A DNA stretch of 64,000 nucleotides from Armatimonadota bacterium (GCA_020438215.1 JAGQUX010000006.1:24231-88230), one strand, 5' to 3'; counted from the stretch's first letter, positions 8,597 to 16,236 are shown. Notes: a model not told the origin generated them from the sequence alone. Numbers and translations are program-made.

Positions 8597-8737
8597 CAAA
8601 TAACAGCACATAAAAACTGAATAGCGAAAACGGCCAACGGTGGCAAGACGCCCCCGAAAGCCAACCGCAGATGAAAACCAAGGAATGGTGGCAGTCAGCG
8701 GGCTCTGGAAAGGATTCCAGAGCACAGATTCAATGGA
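8597..8737 (+). promoter_or_regulatory. Hairpin-rich leader of the sigma-GGDEF gene
   Basis: The spacer before the sigma factor gene contains GCCA-ACGG-TGGC (8634-8645), a CCGC/GCGG stem enclosing ACCA-AGGAA-TGGT, and a strong hairpin GCTCTGGAA/TTCCAGAGC at about 8702-8723 just before AATGGAGTG and the ATG at 8738. It resembles a structured 5' UTR. It does not match the conserved core of c-di-GMP-I or -II riboswitches as I know them. Confidence 0.4.
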
Positions 8738-10018
8738 GTGAAAATGTCGGAAGCATTGGCAAAGCAAAACGGCGATGCTGAAGCTCTGGTTCTGGAGTAC
8801 ATGGCGAATCCACGTCCTGATTTGAAGGACTTGATTATCGTGCATTACTCGGGAATGGTAGAGCGCATCGCAAGAAAATTTAGAGGCGTCGAATCAGTCG
8901 ACGACCTGGTGCAAGTGGGCTATATTGGTTTGCTCAACGCGCTCGGGAAATTTGATCCCGAAGCGGGTGTGCGATTCAATACCTATGCAACTCACTTGGT
9001 GGCTGGCGAGATCAAGCACTATCTGCGTGATCGCTCGCAAACTATTCGCCACCCAGCCTGGTTGCAAGAATTGCGACACAAGGTCAACAAGACCGCAAAC
9101 TTGTTGCAGACCGAGCTCAGTCGCACCCCCACCGAACGCGAAATCGCGGATAGCCTTGGCGTGAGTGAAGCCTCTGTACGAGAGGTGTATTCCACCCAAG
9201 ATATGTTGCGCGTCGCATCTCTAGATGCAACCCCTAACGACGATGATGATAGCGAAAGCGATGTTGATCGCCTGGACGCAAATCTCGTTGGGCCGGATCA
9301 AGTCAGCGTAGAAGATCGTGTTCTTTTGGAAGGAGCAATGCAACAGCTCCGCGACCTGGAACGAGAAGTTCTGGTCATGTTCCACTTCGATGCACTGAAT
9401 CAAACCGAAATCGCGTCACAACTGGGTATTTCCTGCAATTATGTTTCTCACATCCTGCGCCAGTCGTTGACCAAACTTCGCCGCATTCTGCAAGAAGAAG
9501 AATCTCAAGAGCGCGTACTTCGCCGCTCCGTCCCCGATGACAAAGGCGTGATGGATGACGAAACCGGAATCTACAACGAAGACTACTTCCGTTCCCGATT
9601 GAGCGAAGAAGTGCACCGCGCGTGTTCCACCGAAGATGTCTGTGCTGTCGTTCTTGTTGAAGTAAACGGACTCGGTGCACTGGCAGACTTTTACGGTCAA
9701 ACATCCGTGCAAGACTTTATGGTTGATGTCGCTGGCTTCTTGAAAGGCTGCGTTCGTGGCCTGGATATCGTGGCCCGCAACGGCTCCACTGGTTTCGGAG
9801 TCATCCTACCGGGAACTGGCTCCAACGTGAACCAAGTTGTCGAGCGCATCCAATCCCGAGCCAACAAGTGGCTTGTTGGTCGCGTCACTAATGGCGGCTC
9901 TGTCCGATTGGAATACGGCTTTGCATCCGCACCTGATGATGGTCGCACCGCCGCTGATCTCCTCAAATCCGCTCTCAAGCGTTCGCAACTCTGCGAAGAA
10001 GGTCAGCAAGCCGCCTAA
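8738..10018 (+). CDS. RNA polymerase sigma factor (SigB/SigF/FliA type) fused to a degenerate GGDEF domain
   Basis: Residues ~20-255 are a complete sigma-70 family factor: region 2 (VESVDDLVQVGYIGLLNAL at ~51-69, then FNTYATHLVAGEIKHYLRD), region 3 (PAWLQELRHKV... PTEREIADSLGVS) and region 4 (~190-250, HTH QTEIASQLGISCNYVSHIL). After a short linker, residues ~272-420 align with a GGDEF domain: DDETGIYNEDYF matches D.LTGLYNR.YF, FYGQTSVQDFMVDVA matches the following helix, and ARNGSTGFGVILPGT lies where ARYGGDEFAVLLPGT would be. GGDEF has become GSTGF, so diguanylate cyclase activity is unlikely; ligand sensing or dimerisation is more plausible. At 426 residues it is far longer than a free sigma factor. 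A second ATG two codons in is possible. Regulon unknown. Confidence 0.88.
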   Translation: MKMSEALAKQNGDAEALVLEYMANPRPDLKDLIIVHYSGMVERIARKFRGVESVDDLVQVGYIGLLNALGKFDPEAGVRFNTYATHLVAGEIKHYLRDRSQTIRHPAWLQELRHKVNKTANLLQTELSRTPTEREIADSLGVSEASVREVYSTQDMLRVASLDATPNDDDDSESDVDRLDANLVGPDQVSVEDRVLLEGAMQQLRDLEREVLVMFHFDALNQTEIASQLGISCNYVSHILRQSLTKLRRILQEEESQERVLRRSVPDDKGVMDDETGIYNEDYFRSRLSEEVHRACSTEDVCAVVLVEVNGLGALADFYGQTSVQDFMVDVAGFLKGCVRGLDIVARNGSTGFGVILPGTGSNVNQVVERIQSRANKWLVGRVTNGGSVRLEYGFASAPDDGRTAADLLKSALKRSQLCEEGQQAA

Positions 10019-10046
10019 GAAAATTTCACTCCAGAATATGTGCTGC

Positions 10047-10076
10047 TGGGGCTCCTTGCGGGGAGCCTCTTTTTTT
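10047..10076 (+). terminator. Intrinsic terminator after the sigma-GGDEF gene
   Basis: An 8-bp GC-rich stem (GGGGCTCC with GGAGCCTC, one G-U pair) is followed by a run of seven T. Confidence 0.9.
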
Positions 10077-10082
10077 GCGTAG

Positions 10083-10088
10083 TAGAGT
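10083..10088 (+). promoter_or_regulatory. -10-like box TAGAGT before the DsbA-like gene
   Basis: TAGAGT ends 8 bases before ATG 10097; the gap holds GGAAAG, which could also serve as a weak ribosome-binding site. Confidence 0.35.
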
Positions 10089-10096
10089 CTGGAAAG

Positions 10097-10696
10097 ATGA
10101 TCACCATTGATGTTGCTCACGACTTCATCTGCCCTTGGTGCTGGATTGGGTGGAAGCAAGGGCTCCAACTCGAAGAAGAGTTCGGGATTCAATTGAATTG
10201 GATTGGCTACGAACTCTTCCCACCGGAAATGCCATGGCCAGAGCCGGGCCCACCACTCCCCGATCCTCCGGCAAACCGTCCGAAGACTCCCAGTCGATTG
10301 GAACTTGCCTATGCCGCGCAAGGCATGGAAAAACCAACGGTTCAGCGTCCCCGGTATATGCGAATCCACAATGCTCTGCAAGCTGTTGAACATGCCAAAC
10401 GACATGGCGATCATCGTGGCTTAGTGAGCGCACTTTATCCGGCTTACTGGGAAGAGGGTCAAGCGATTGGTGAACTAGAAGTTCTGGAACGATTGGCCGC
10501 ACCGTATGTTGAAAATGTCCAAGACATGTTAGCGAAGGTCGAAGTGAGAGCCTACAACGAGGAGATCATCCCCTACGATGAGGAAGCCTATGCGCGCGGC
10601 GTCTATAACGTGCCGACTTTCTTTATTGATGGTGAACGGTACTCTGAGCAACCCTACATGACGATTGCGAAGGCAATGCGCGAATTCTTCAAATGA
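10097..10696 (+). CDS. DsbA/FrnE-family thioredoxin-fold oxidoreductase
   Basis: The 199-residue product has the DSBA-like layout: beta strand, CPWCW active site at about residues 13-17, a long helical insertion, and the cis-proline segment GVYNVPTFFIDGE near residue 172. No signal peptide precedes the motif, so it is a cytoplasmic FrnE/2-hydroxychromene-isomerase-type member rather than a periplasmic DsbA. Chosen start is ATG 10097. An ATGA overlap couples it to the RibD-like reductase downstream. Substrate unknown. Confidence 0.85.
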   Translation: MITIDVAHDFICPWCWIGWKQGLQLEEEFGIQLNWIGYELFPPEMPWPEPGPPLPDPPANRPKTPSRLELAYAAQGMEKPTVQRPRYMRIHNALQAVEHAKRHGDHRGLVSALYPAYWEEGQAIGELEVLERLAAPYVENVQDMLAKVEVRAYNEEIIPYDEEAYARGVYNVPTFFIDGERYSEQPYMTIAKAMREFFK

Positions 10697-11373
10697 ACCC
10701 GATCTATCCCGACCTCTCGTTTCCGCCTGCTCCCGGTGATCGGCCCTACATCTACATCAATATGGTCGCCACGATTGACGGAAAGATCGTAACGAAAGAC
10801 AACAGTGTTTCGATCAAGGGGTTAGGAAGCAAGCTGGATTATGAGACCATGCGCTACATCGAAACATGCTCGGATGCAGTGATGGTTGGTGCGCAGAATG
10901 TTCGCGCGACTCCCGGGATGTGGTACCCAGAGGGAATCAAGCGGCTGGTTGTCACTGAGTCTGGAAACCTGAATTATGAACAGCGCTTCTTTACGGATGA
11001 TCCCGCGAACACTTGGGTGATTCTTCCGCAGAAATCACTTGCTAAGATTCCCGAGGGGATACAAACCATCAGCTTCGGAGAAAGTGAGATTGATTGGCAC
11101 CAAACGCTCAAGCACCTCAAGAACGAACTGGGAATCACTCATCTTTTGGTGGAAGGTGGTGCAGAACTCAACGGGAGCCTCTTCCCACTTGATGTGATTG
11201 ATGAGCTATTCCTCACCCTCGCCCCGAAGATCAAACTCGGGCGCAATCTCCCCACCTACGCAGGCGGTGAACCCCTTCCAGGGGACACGATGCAACTCTA
11301 CGAAATCATCCATCACCAGATGGTAGAAAATGAAATCTATGTCCGGTATCGCCGGAAGTGGGAGACAGATTGA
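10693..11373 (+). CDS. RibD C-terminal-domain reductase (dihydrofolate-reductase-like fold)
   Basis: The 226-residue product carries the RibD_C/DHFR-like reductase domain: INMVATIDGKI near residue 22, a VMVGAQNVRATPGMW block around 64, HLLVEGGAELNGSLF near 150 and a C-terminal LAPKIKLGR block. In riboflavin synthesis such domains reduce the ribosyl side chain using NADPH. This stand-alone form lacks the deaminase half, so it may be the reductase step or a related pyrimidine reductase. Start overlaps the DsbA-like gene by 4 bases. Confidence 0.85.
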   Translation: MNPIYPDLSFPPAPGDRPYIYINMVATIDGKIVTKDNSVSIKGLGSKLDYETMRYIETCSDAVMVGAQNVRATPGMWYPEGIKRLVVTESGNLNYEQRFFTDDPANTWVILPQKSLAKIPEGIQTISFGESEIDWHQTLKHLKNELGITHLLVEGGAELNGSLFPLDVIDELFLTLAPKIKLGRNLPTYAGGEPLPGDTMQLYEIIHHQMVENEIYVRYRRKWETD

Positions 11374-12524
11374 AGCGCATCAATAGCAACCCGCTCAAAG
11401 CGAGCACATATCTTCTCCGAAATGCAGGCAAGACCCTCCCACTGACCGGGGTCATTGTCCTTGCGGTTCTGCTGATCGCCGGCATCGTGAGCATGATCAA
11501 CTCGATCCCACTTTCGATCAAGGTGATCTATTCGTATTCGCGGCACTATTTGGGGCTCACCCCCCGCGGTGATGCCGAAATGACCGCCGAACTTGAAAAA
11601 GTCGTCACCGATGAAAGCCCCGTCCCCGTCGATCGCGTGATGCGTTTGCGCGGCACATACATCGAGGTCAAAAGTATTGTTGGCAACTGGCCGTTCGTGG
11701 TCGTCTTCCTTAAACCAGGGGATGTTGAATACTACATTGAGCGAATGGGGGGCGGCCCTCTCCAAGGTCGATTGCCAGAGCAGGGCAAACCAGAAATCAT
11801 CATCTCCGAGCCGTTAGCAAGGAACCTTGGATACAAGCTCGGCAGCGTTGTTCTCGGACCAGATAACACCGATGCTTACTCCCCGCAAGAGGTCAAAGTC
11901 GTCGGGATCGTTGATTGCCCGGAATGGTTCGCCGTTTCGACATTCGATTACCACATGATGAACCACTTCCCCCCGATCGACTCCATCTTGGTTTTTGCCG
12001 GAAACGCAAAGGATCAAAAGGAGCTCGATGGATGGGCGGAGGAGCGGTTCAAGGGAATGCGCGCGCAGATTTTCACATACCGCCAACTGGAAGAACAGGC
12101 GGACACGATGTTCAGCATTCTCTACAAAATCCTCAATGTCGTCATCGGAACGCTGGTCGTTGTTATCACGATGATGATGGGGATGCTCATCAACATTTAT
12201 CTCTCCCAGCGGATTCAAGAATTCGGTCTTCTCCAAGCTTTGGGCTACACAAGAGCCACTATTCTCAAACGTGTGCTTTCCGAAACAGCCCTTGTAGTGA
12301 TTGGAGGATGGGTGCTGGGTGTCAGCGTGGCGTACGGGCTCCTCAATCTCGTGAAGGTGACACTGATGGATCCACGCGCCTTTGCCCTCAACACGTTTGA
12401 TAAGACCGCCTTCCTCTACACCATCCCGGTTCCGATCACAATTTTCATCGTCGCGGGGCTGACGGTCATTGCCCGGTTCAAGAAATTTGATCCCGTCGGT
12501 GTGGTGGAAAGGAGGCTCGTATGA
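11370..12524 (+). CDS. ABC transporter permease, MacB/FtsX/LolC type
   Basis: About 384 residues with one N-terminal transmembrane helix (~19-42), a large extracytoplasmic domain and three C-terminal helices (~250-275, ~305-330, ~350-372). This is the four-helix layout of MacB/FtsX permeases. A preferred TTG at 11370 overlaps the previous stop and follows GGGAG; GTG 11358 is the alternative. It overlaps the ATPase gene by 4 bases and the two should form a type VII ABC system. In diderms these extract lipoproteins or export substrates across the envelope. No periplasmic adaptor is adjacent. Confidence 0.88.
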   Translation: MKRINSNPLKASTYLLRNAGKTLPLTGVIVLAVLLIAGIVSMINSIPLSIKVIYSYSRHYLGLTPRGDAEMTAELEKVVTDESPVPVDRVMRLRGTYIEVKSIVGNWPFVVVFLKPGDVEYYIERMGGGPLQGRLPEQGKPEIIISEPLARNLGYKLGSVVLGPDNTDAYSPQEVKVVGIVDCPEWFAVSTFDYHMMNHFPPIDSILVFAGNAKDQKELDGWAEERFKGMRAQIFTYRQLEEQADTMFSILYKILNVVIGTLVVVITMMMGMLINIYLSQRIQEFGLLQALGYTRATILKRVLSETALVVIGGWVLGVSVAYGLLNLVKVTLMDPRAFALNTFDKTAFLYTIPVPITIFIVAGLTVIARFKKFDPVGVVERRLV

Positions 12525-13168
12525 TTGAGCTATGCAGTGCCTCGCTCGTTTACGATGACCACGGACGTCCGGTCTACGCTTGCCGCGAGATTGATATCAA
12601 TGTCCAACCAGGCGAATTCCTGGGGATTCTCGGGCCAAGTGGAAGCGGAAAATCTTCGCTTCTCTATTTGATGAGTGGACTGAAAATCCCCACCGAGGGC
12701 CGCATCGAATATGAGGGCAGCGATCTTTCCAAGATGAGTGATGCCGAGCGCGCGAATATCCGGCTGAAGGAATTTGGATTTGTCTTCCAGCATCCCTTCC
12801 TCGTTGGCTACCTCACTGCTTTTGAGAACATCTTGCTCGCTTTCCCACACGAAGACAAGCGTGAGGAAGCCACCCACCTCCTTGAGCAACTCGGCCTGCA
12901 AGAACACGGGCATCGCCTGCCCCATGAACTGAGCGGGGGGCAAAGACAACGTGTCTGCGTTGCAAGAGCCTTGCTGGGAAGCCCACGCTACCTCTTCGCC
13001 GATGAACCCACCGCTGCACTGGACCACACCAACGGCCTTGCCGTGATGAACGCAATGAACACAAATCGTGGTTCTGGAGGCTTGATCGTCGTCACTCACG
13101 ATCCCGCGATGCTCGAAGGGGCAGATCGCATCATTCGCATCACTGACGGTCAGATCGAAAACGAGTAG
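12521..13168 (+). CDS. ABC transporter ATP-binding protein, LolD/MacB type
   Basis: The 215-residue ATPase has Walker A GPSGSGKSS (~38-46), Q-loop FVFQHPFLVGYLT (~87), signature LSGGQRQRV (~138-146), Walker B YLFADEPTAALD (~155-166) and an H-loop VVTHD (~192). The length and the ADEPTAALD sequence fit the LolD/MacB/FtsE family that pairs with FtsX-like permeases, such as the gene just upstream. It is the last gene of the unit starting at 10097. Confidence 0.93.
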   Translation: MIELCSASLVYDDHGRPVYACREIDINVQPGEFLGILGPSGSGKSSLLYLMSGLKIPTEGRIEYEGSDLSKMSDAERANIRLKEFGFVFQHPFLVGYLTAFENILLAFPHEDKREEATHLLEQLGLQEHGHRLPHELSGGQRQRVCVARALLGSPRYLFADEPTAALDHTNGLAVMNAMNTNRGSGGLIVVTHDPAMLEGADRIIRITDGQIENE

Positions 13169-13188
13169 ATGCCTAATAAAATTCGGAT

Positions 13189-13211
13189 AGTCCTTACGAA
13201 TTAGGACTTTT
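13189..13211 (+). terminator. Weak intrinsic terminator after the ABC genes
   Basis: AGTCCT and AGGACT form a 6-bp stem with an 8-base loop, followed by TTTT. Confidence 0.5.
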
Positions 13212-13245
13212 CCGACTTCGGAACACTTTTTGCCTTGTGGAAATC

Positions 13246-13251
13246 TATAAT
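13246..13251 (+). promoter_or_regulatory. Putative -10 box (TATAAT) of speD
   Basis: A consensus TATAAT lies about 230 bases before the speD start, implying a long leader. TTGCCT at 13230-13235 is too close (10 bases) to be a normal -35. Confidence 0.35.
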
Positions 13252-13334
13252 TGCTGTGTGCGTTAGCAATCGGAGTTCCGAAAGCTGGCGCCGAAAGCGA
13301 AACACCGTTCTTCCGTATACAAACCCGGAGGAAA

Positions 13335-13436
13335 ATGGGGGGTGGGTCAGGTGCGTTGACGTACGACGGTCCCTTCTCTCATCGGCTTGTGGAAATGAGC
13401 TGCGGGGCATTCGTGTCGTCGTTCGGTCGGGTCTGA
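13335..13436 (+). CDS. Possible 33-codon leader peptide upstream of speD
   Basis: An ATG at 13335 is preceded by a near-ideal Shine-Dalgarno (CCCGGAGGAAAATG) and opens a 33-codon frame beginning MGGGSGALTYDG and ending SSFGRV. The stop lies 42 bases before the speD TTG, which itself has only a poor ribosome-binding site. The position and signal strength suggest a regulatory leader peptide or coupling device, but the peptide resembles nothing I know. It may be chance. Confidence 0.35.
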   Translation: MGGGSGALTYDGPFSHRLVEMSCGAFVSSFGRV

Positions 13437-13478
13437 TTCACCAGATCCTTTCAACGTTTTTAGGAACAGATACAAAGA

Positions 13479-14096
13479 TTGGCAAACGTACAAATCTCTA
13501 TTCATCGCAATTCGCAGTCTGGGCAATCCCCAAAACTCTCTTTTTGGCAACGACTCAAACTCGCATTCTCTCCCAACCCTACTCTACCGATGCAGATGGC
13601 TTCCATCGCTCCTCCGGCAATTGATAACGATGCGGGTTGGCAACTCATCCACAGTGATGACATCCAAAAGTTTGAAGATTGGCTTGCGAAAGACCCCGAA
13701 GGGCTTCCCCGCCTCAAGGGCGAAGAGCCATCCCTCGGCTCCCACATCCTGATTGAGCTCTTTGGTTGTAATCAAGAGTCGCTGGAGCAAGAAAAAACCG
13801 TTGGCACGGCAATGCGCGATGCCGCGATTGCTTCTGAGGCAACCGTTGTCACCGACTCGTTCCACGAATTCAAGCCTTACGGCGTTTCTGGCGCGGTGAT
13901 TATTCAAGAATCGCACTACACCATCCACACATGGCCCGAGCACGGCTATGCAGCGGTGGATCTGTTCTATTGCGGCGGCACGATCTATGTTGAACGTGCG
14001 ATCGAAATCCTGAAGCAGCGCTTCGAAGCAGATCGGATGAAGTTCTTGGTCGTTCGACGCGGCTTGCAATCCGAAGTCGAGAGCAATTCTCGATAA
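13479..14096 (+). CDS. speD: S-adenosylmethionine decarboxylase proenzyme
   Basis: SpeD decarboxylates S-adenosylmethionine to supply the aminopropyl donor for spermidine. The prokaryotic core is clear: HILIELFGC (~88), FHEFKPYGVSGAVII, then ESHYTIHTWPEHGYAAVD, in which the E-S bond is the self-cleavage site that generates the pyruvoyl group. At 205 residues it has an N-terminal extension of ~80 residues compared with the short bacterial enzymes. The TTG at 13479 is the longest in-frame start; ATG 13590 would remove 37 residues and keep the core. speE lies downstream beyond a toxin-antitoxin pair. Confidence 0.92.
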   Translation: MANVQISIHRNSQSGQSPKLSFWQRLKLAFSPNPTLPMQMASIAPPAIDNDAGWQLIHSDDIQKFEDWLAKDPEGLPRLKGEEPSLGSHILIELFGCNQESLEQEKTVGTAMRDAAIASEATVVTDSFHEFKPYGVSGAVIIQESHYTIHTWPEHGYAAVDLFYCGGTIYVERAIEILKQRFEADRMKFLVVRRGLQSEVESNSR

Positions 14097-14102
14097 GCCC
14101 TC

Positions 14103-14138
14103 AAATCCATCTACCTATCAAAGGAAGATGGATTTTTT
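14103..14138 (+). terminator. Intrinsic terminator after speD
   Basis: AAATCCATCT and AGATGGATTT form a 10-bp stem that runs into six T. It separates speD transcriptionally from the toxin-antitoxin pair. Confidence 0.85.
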
Positions 14139-14193
14139 GTTCTTGCATTTATAAAGTCATACTATTCACTGCTAATTTCATATTGAATTGTCG

Positions 14194-14199
14194 TATAAT
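14194..14199 (+). promoter_or_regulatory. -10 box TATAAT, probable leaderless start of the antitoxin
   Basis: A perfect TATAAT ends 6 bases before GTG 14206. No ribosome-binding site lies between, so transcription and translation could start at the same place. This also argues for GTG 14206 rather than TTG 14188, which lies upstream of the box. Confidence 0.5.
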
Positions 14200-14205
14200 C
14201 AGATT

Positions 14206-14487
14206 GTGATCAAAGCGCAGAGTATCGATTCGCTCACCAACTTCCAGAAAAACACTAGGCAGTTTGTTGATCTTCTTGAGAAAACTAAGGAGCCGCTCGT
14301 ATTGACTGTAAATGGCAAGGCCAAACTCGTGGTTCAGGATGCCGAGTCGTACCAGAAAATGCTTGATCAAATCGAGCGAGCACGACTGATCGAAGCCGTC
14401 CAAGAGGGCATTAGACAGGCAGAGGCGGGACAGACGCGACCTGCTGAAGATGTGATTCGTGAATTGAAAGCCAAATATGGTTTATAA
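14206..14487 (+). CDS. Type II antitoxin, Phd/YefM-like
   Basis: The 93-residue product has the Phd/YefM pattern: a short N-terminal DNA-binding region, KEPLVLTVNGKAKLVVQDAESYQKM (an antitoxin beta-hairpin/helix block at ~32-55, here shortened in reading), and an acidic/helical C terminus for toxin binding. It overlaps the toxin gene by 11 bases, the usual arrangement. Start GTG 14206 chosen from the promoter position; an in-frame TTG lies at 14188. The antitoxin probably represses its own operon. Confidence 0.85.
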   Translation: MIKAQSIDSLTNFQKNTRQFVDLLEKTKEPLVLTVNGKAKLVVQDAESYQKMLDQIERARLIEAVQEGIRQAEAGQTRPAEDVIRELKAKYGL

Positions 14488-14797
14488 AGTCATCATCACT
14501 GATTTAGCCTCGGCAGATCTAGAAGATCACTTTCATATCATCAGTTCAGATTCGGAAAGTCACGCAAAGAATTGGCTCAGTGAAGCGCTGGAGAAAATTG
14601 CTTCACTAAGCGAATACCCTCTCCGAAACATGATTTCGCCCGAAAGTTCTGAGGTTGGAGCTGAACTGCGTGATCTTCTCCACTATTCCCACCGGATTTT
14701 CTATCAAGTTGACGACGTTGCAGGAACCGTGACAGTAGTTCGCGTCTGGCATTCTGCTCGGAGAAATCTCGCTGAGAAAGATATCAAGTCGGAGTGA
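14477..14797 (+). CDS. Type II toxin, RelE/ParE family
   Basis: The 106-residue product matches ParE/RelE toxins: YKVIITDLASADLEDHF at the N terminus, a helical pair, LRDLLHYSHRIFYQVDD (~76-92) and VTVVRVWHSARR near the C terminus. The VRVWHSAR ending is typical of ParE-type members, which target DNA gyrase, while RelE members cut mRNA on the ribosome; the split cannot be settled by eye. It overlaps the antitoxin gene at its 5' end and stops next to the speE region. The pair separates speD from speE. Confidence 0.88.
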   Translation: MVYKVIITDLASADLEDHFHIISSDSESHAKNWLSEALEKIASLSEYPLRNMISPESSEVGAELRDLLHYSHRIFYQVDDVAGTVTVVRVWHSARRNLAEKDIKSE

Positions 14798-14835
14798 CTG
14801 TCACTCCGGCTCGGTATTCTCCCTCCCGACCAAAA

Positions 14836-15777
14836 ATGAGTCAGTCGCTTTTCTCTCAGTCAACCGGCATGTTCATTGCCGAAACTCACACCGATGCGGT
14901 GACCTGGTTCTTCTCCGTTGATAAGTTCCTGGTTGAAGGCAAAACCCAGTTTCAGCAGTACCAAATCGTGGATATGCCGACCTTCGGCAAAACGCTGTTC
15001 CTCGACTACAAAATCCAGTCGAGCCTGCTGGATGAGCACGTTTATCACGAATCAATGGTTCACCCAGCGATGGTGACCCACCCGAACCCCAAAAAAGTCT
15101 TGGTGTGCGGTGGTGGAGAAGGGAGCACGCTTTGGCATGCGCTTCAGCACAACACCGTGGAATCGGCAACGATGGTCGACCTGGATGAAGAGTTGATCGA
15201 CATGGTCAAAATCCACATGCCGGAATGGCACCGTGGCGCGTTTGAAGACCCGCGCACAACCCTTGTCCACCAAGATGCTCGTAAGTGGGTGGAAGATCAT
15301 GCTGGGCACGGCTACGACGTCATCTTGAGCGATCTTCCCGGCCCGATCGAAGGTGGCCCAGCCCTCTACCTCTATACGAAAGAGTATTTCGAGCACATTG
15401 CCAACGCCCTCAGCGATGACGGAGTATTTGTTCTGCAATCCGGTGCTTGCAACGAGACTTATCCATACTGCTTTGCCGCTGTTCATGAAACTCTGGAAAG
15501 CTTGAAGGAGGAATTCCCATATGTTCGTGGATACTACGGCTTGGTGACAACCTTCCAGATGCCGTGGGGCTTCATTATCGCTTCCAAAAAGCATGACCCG
15601 ATGGATTTGACCCCAGAACAGCTGCAAGAGCGACTCGGTGGGCGCGGAATCAAACCGCGATACACTACTCCTCGGTTCATGCCAAGCATGTTTGTTTTGC
15701 CGGAATACATGTACGACGCGATCAAAGCACACGGCCGAATCCTCACGGATGCAGAGCCATTCCTGTGGGAAGCCTAA
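14836..15777 (+). CDS. speE: Polyamine aminopropyltransferase (spermidine synthase)
   Basis: SpeE transfers the aminopropyl group from decarboxylated SAM to putrescine. The Rossmann fold shows VLVCGGGEGSTLWHAL (nucleotide loop, ~90-105), MVDLDEELIDMVK (acidic residue binding the substrate), VHQDARKWVE and LSDLPGP (catalytic D). About 313 residues from ATG 14836; a GTG at 14794 overlapping the toxin stop is an alternative with no proper spacing for a ribosome-binding site. The decarboxylase gene speD lies ~0.7 kb upstream. Confidence 0.93.
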   Translation: MSQSLFSQSTGMFIAETHTDAVTWFFSVDKFLVEGKTQFQQYQIVDMPTFGKTLFLDYKIQSSLLDEHVYHESMVHPAMVTHPNPKKVLVCGGGEGSTLWHALQHNTVESATMVDLDEELIDMVKIHMPEWHRGAFEDPRTTLVHQDARKWVEDHAGHGYDVILSDLPGPIEGGPALYLYTKEYFEHIANALSDDGVFVLQSGACNETYPYCFAAVHETLESLKEEFPYVRGYYGLVTTFQMPWGFIIASKKHDPMDLTPEQLQERLGGRGIKPRYTTPRFMPSMFVLPEYMYDAIKAHGRILTDAEPFLWEA

Positions 15778-15850
15778 GCGTGATGATCCAAAGTCAGGGA
15801 ACCGAGAATAAATTGGGCGGTACAATCCCGCTCACTAACGGATTGGAACA

Positions 15851-16162
15851 ATGAAGTTTCGAAGATTGTATTGGGTCACCGAACAGATTGATGCCGATGG
15901 CAAATCAACTCTCGGCGGCGTATTCACCAGCATTTACGACCTCACCCACAAGGGTTTGAAGTGGAACGATTCCGTCAATGGCAAGGGCTTCCGATTGAGC
16001 CTCGTCAAACTCGACTGCGAATCCGGACCGCTTGGAACTTGGAACGGCCCCGACTTCTCTGGTTTGGAAGAAGATCTTGAGCCATTCATCGCCAGCACTG
16101 AATTTGATCGACCATCAGTCGAGCAACTCGGGCGCGACGTCCGAAACTTCGCAAGCTCCTGA
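15851..16162 (+). CDS. Hypothetical 103-residue protein
   Basis: A small soluble protein beginning KFRRLYWVTEQIDADGK. It has no signal peptide, membrane segment or cysteine cluster beyond one Cys, and I recognise no family. A TACAAT box lies 24 bases upstream, and TTGGAACA precedes the ATG. A perfect terminator follows 20 bases after the stop. The isolated promoter-gene-terminator unit supports a real gene. Confidence 0.7.
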   Translation: MKFRRLYWVTEQIDADGKSTLGGVFTSIYDLTHKGLKWNDSVNGKGFRLSLVKLDCESGPLGTWNGPDFSGLEEDLEPFIASTEFDRPSVEQLGRDVRNFASS

Positions 16163-16180
16163 TTCCATTGAGTTGAGCGA

Positions 16181-16218
16181 AAAAGAGGCGGGTTGGAATT
16201 CCAACCCGCCTCTTTTTT
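16181..16218. terminator. Bidirectional intrinsic terminator
   Basis: A perfect palindrome with GAGGCGGGTTGG arms is flanked by AAAA on the left and TTTTTT on the right, so it can terminate the plus-strand hypothetical gene and the convergent SurA-like gene. Confidence 0.95.
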
Positions 16219-16236
16219 ATTTGAGTCTCACCAGAC

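Noticed and set aside
8597..8737. c-di-GMP riboswitch (GEMM-I or class II) upstream of the sigma-GGDEF gene
   Set aside because: I compared it by eye with the conserved core and could not place the required elements. Only generic hairpins remain, so it is reported as an unidentified leader.
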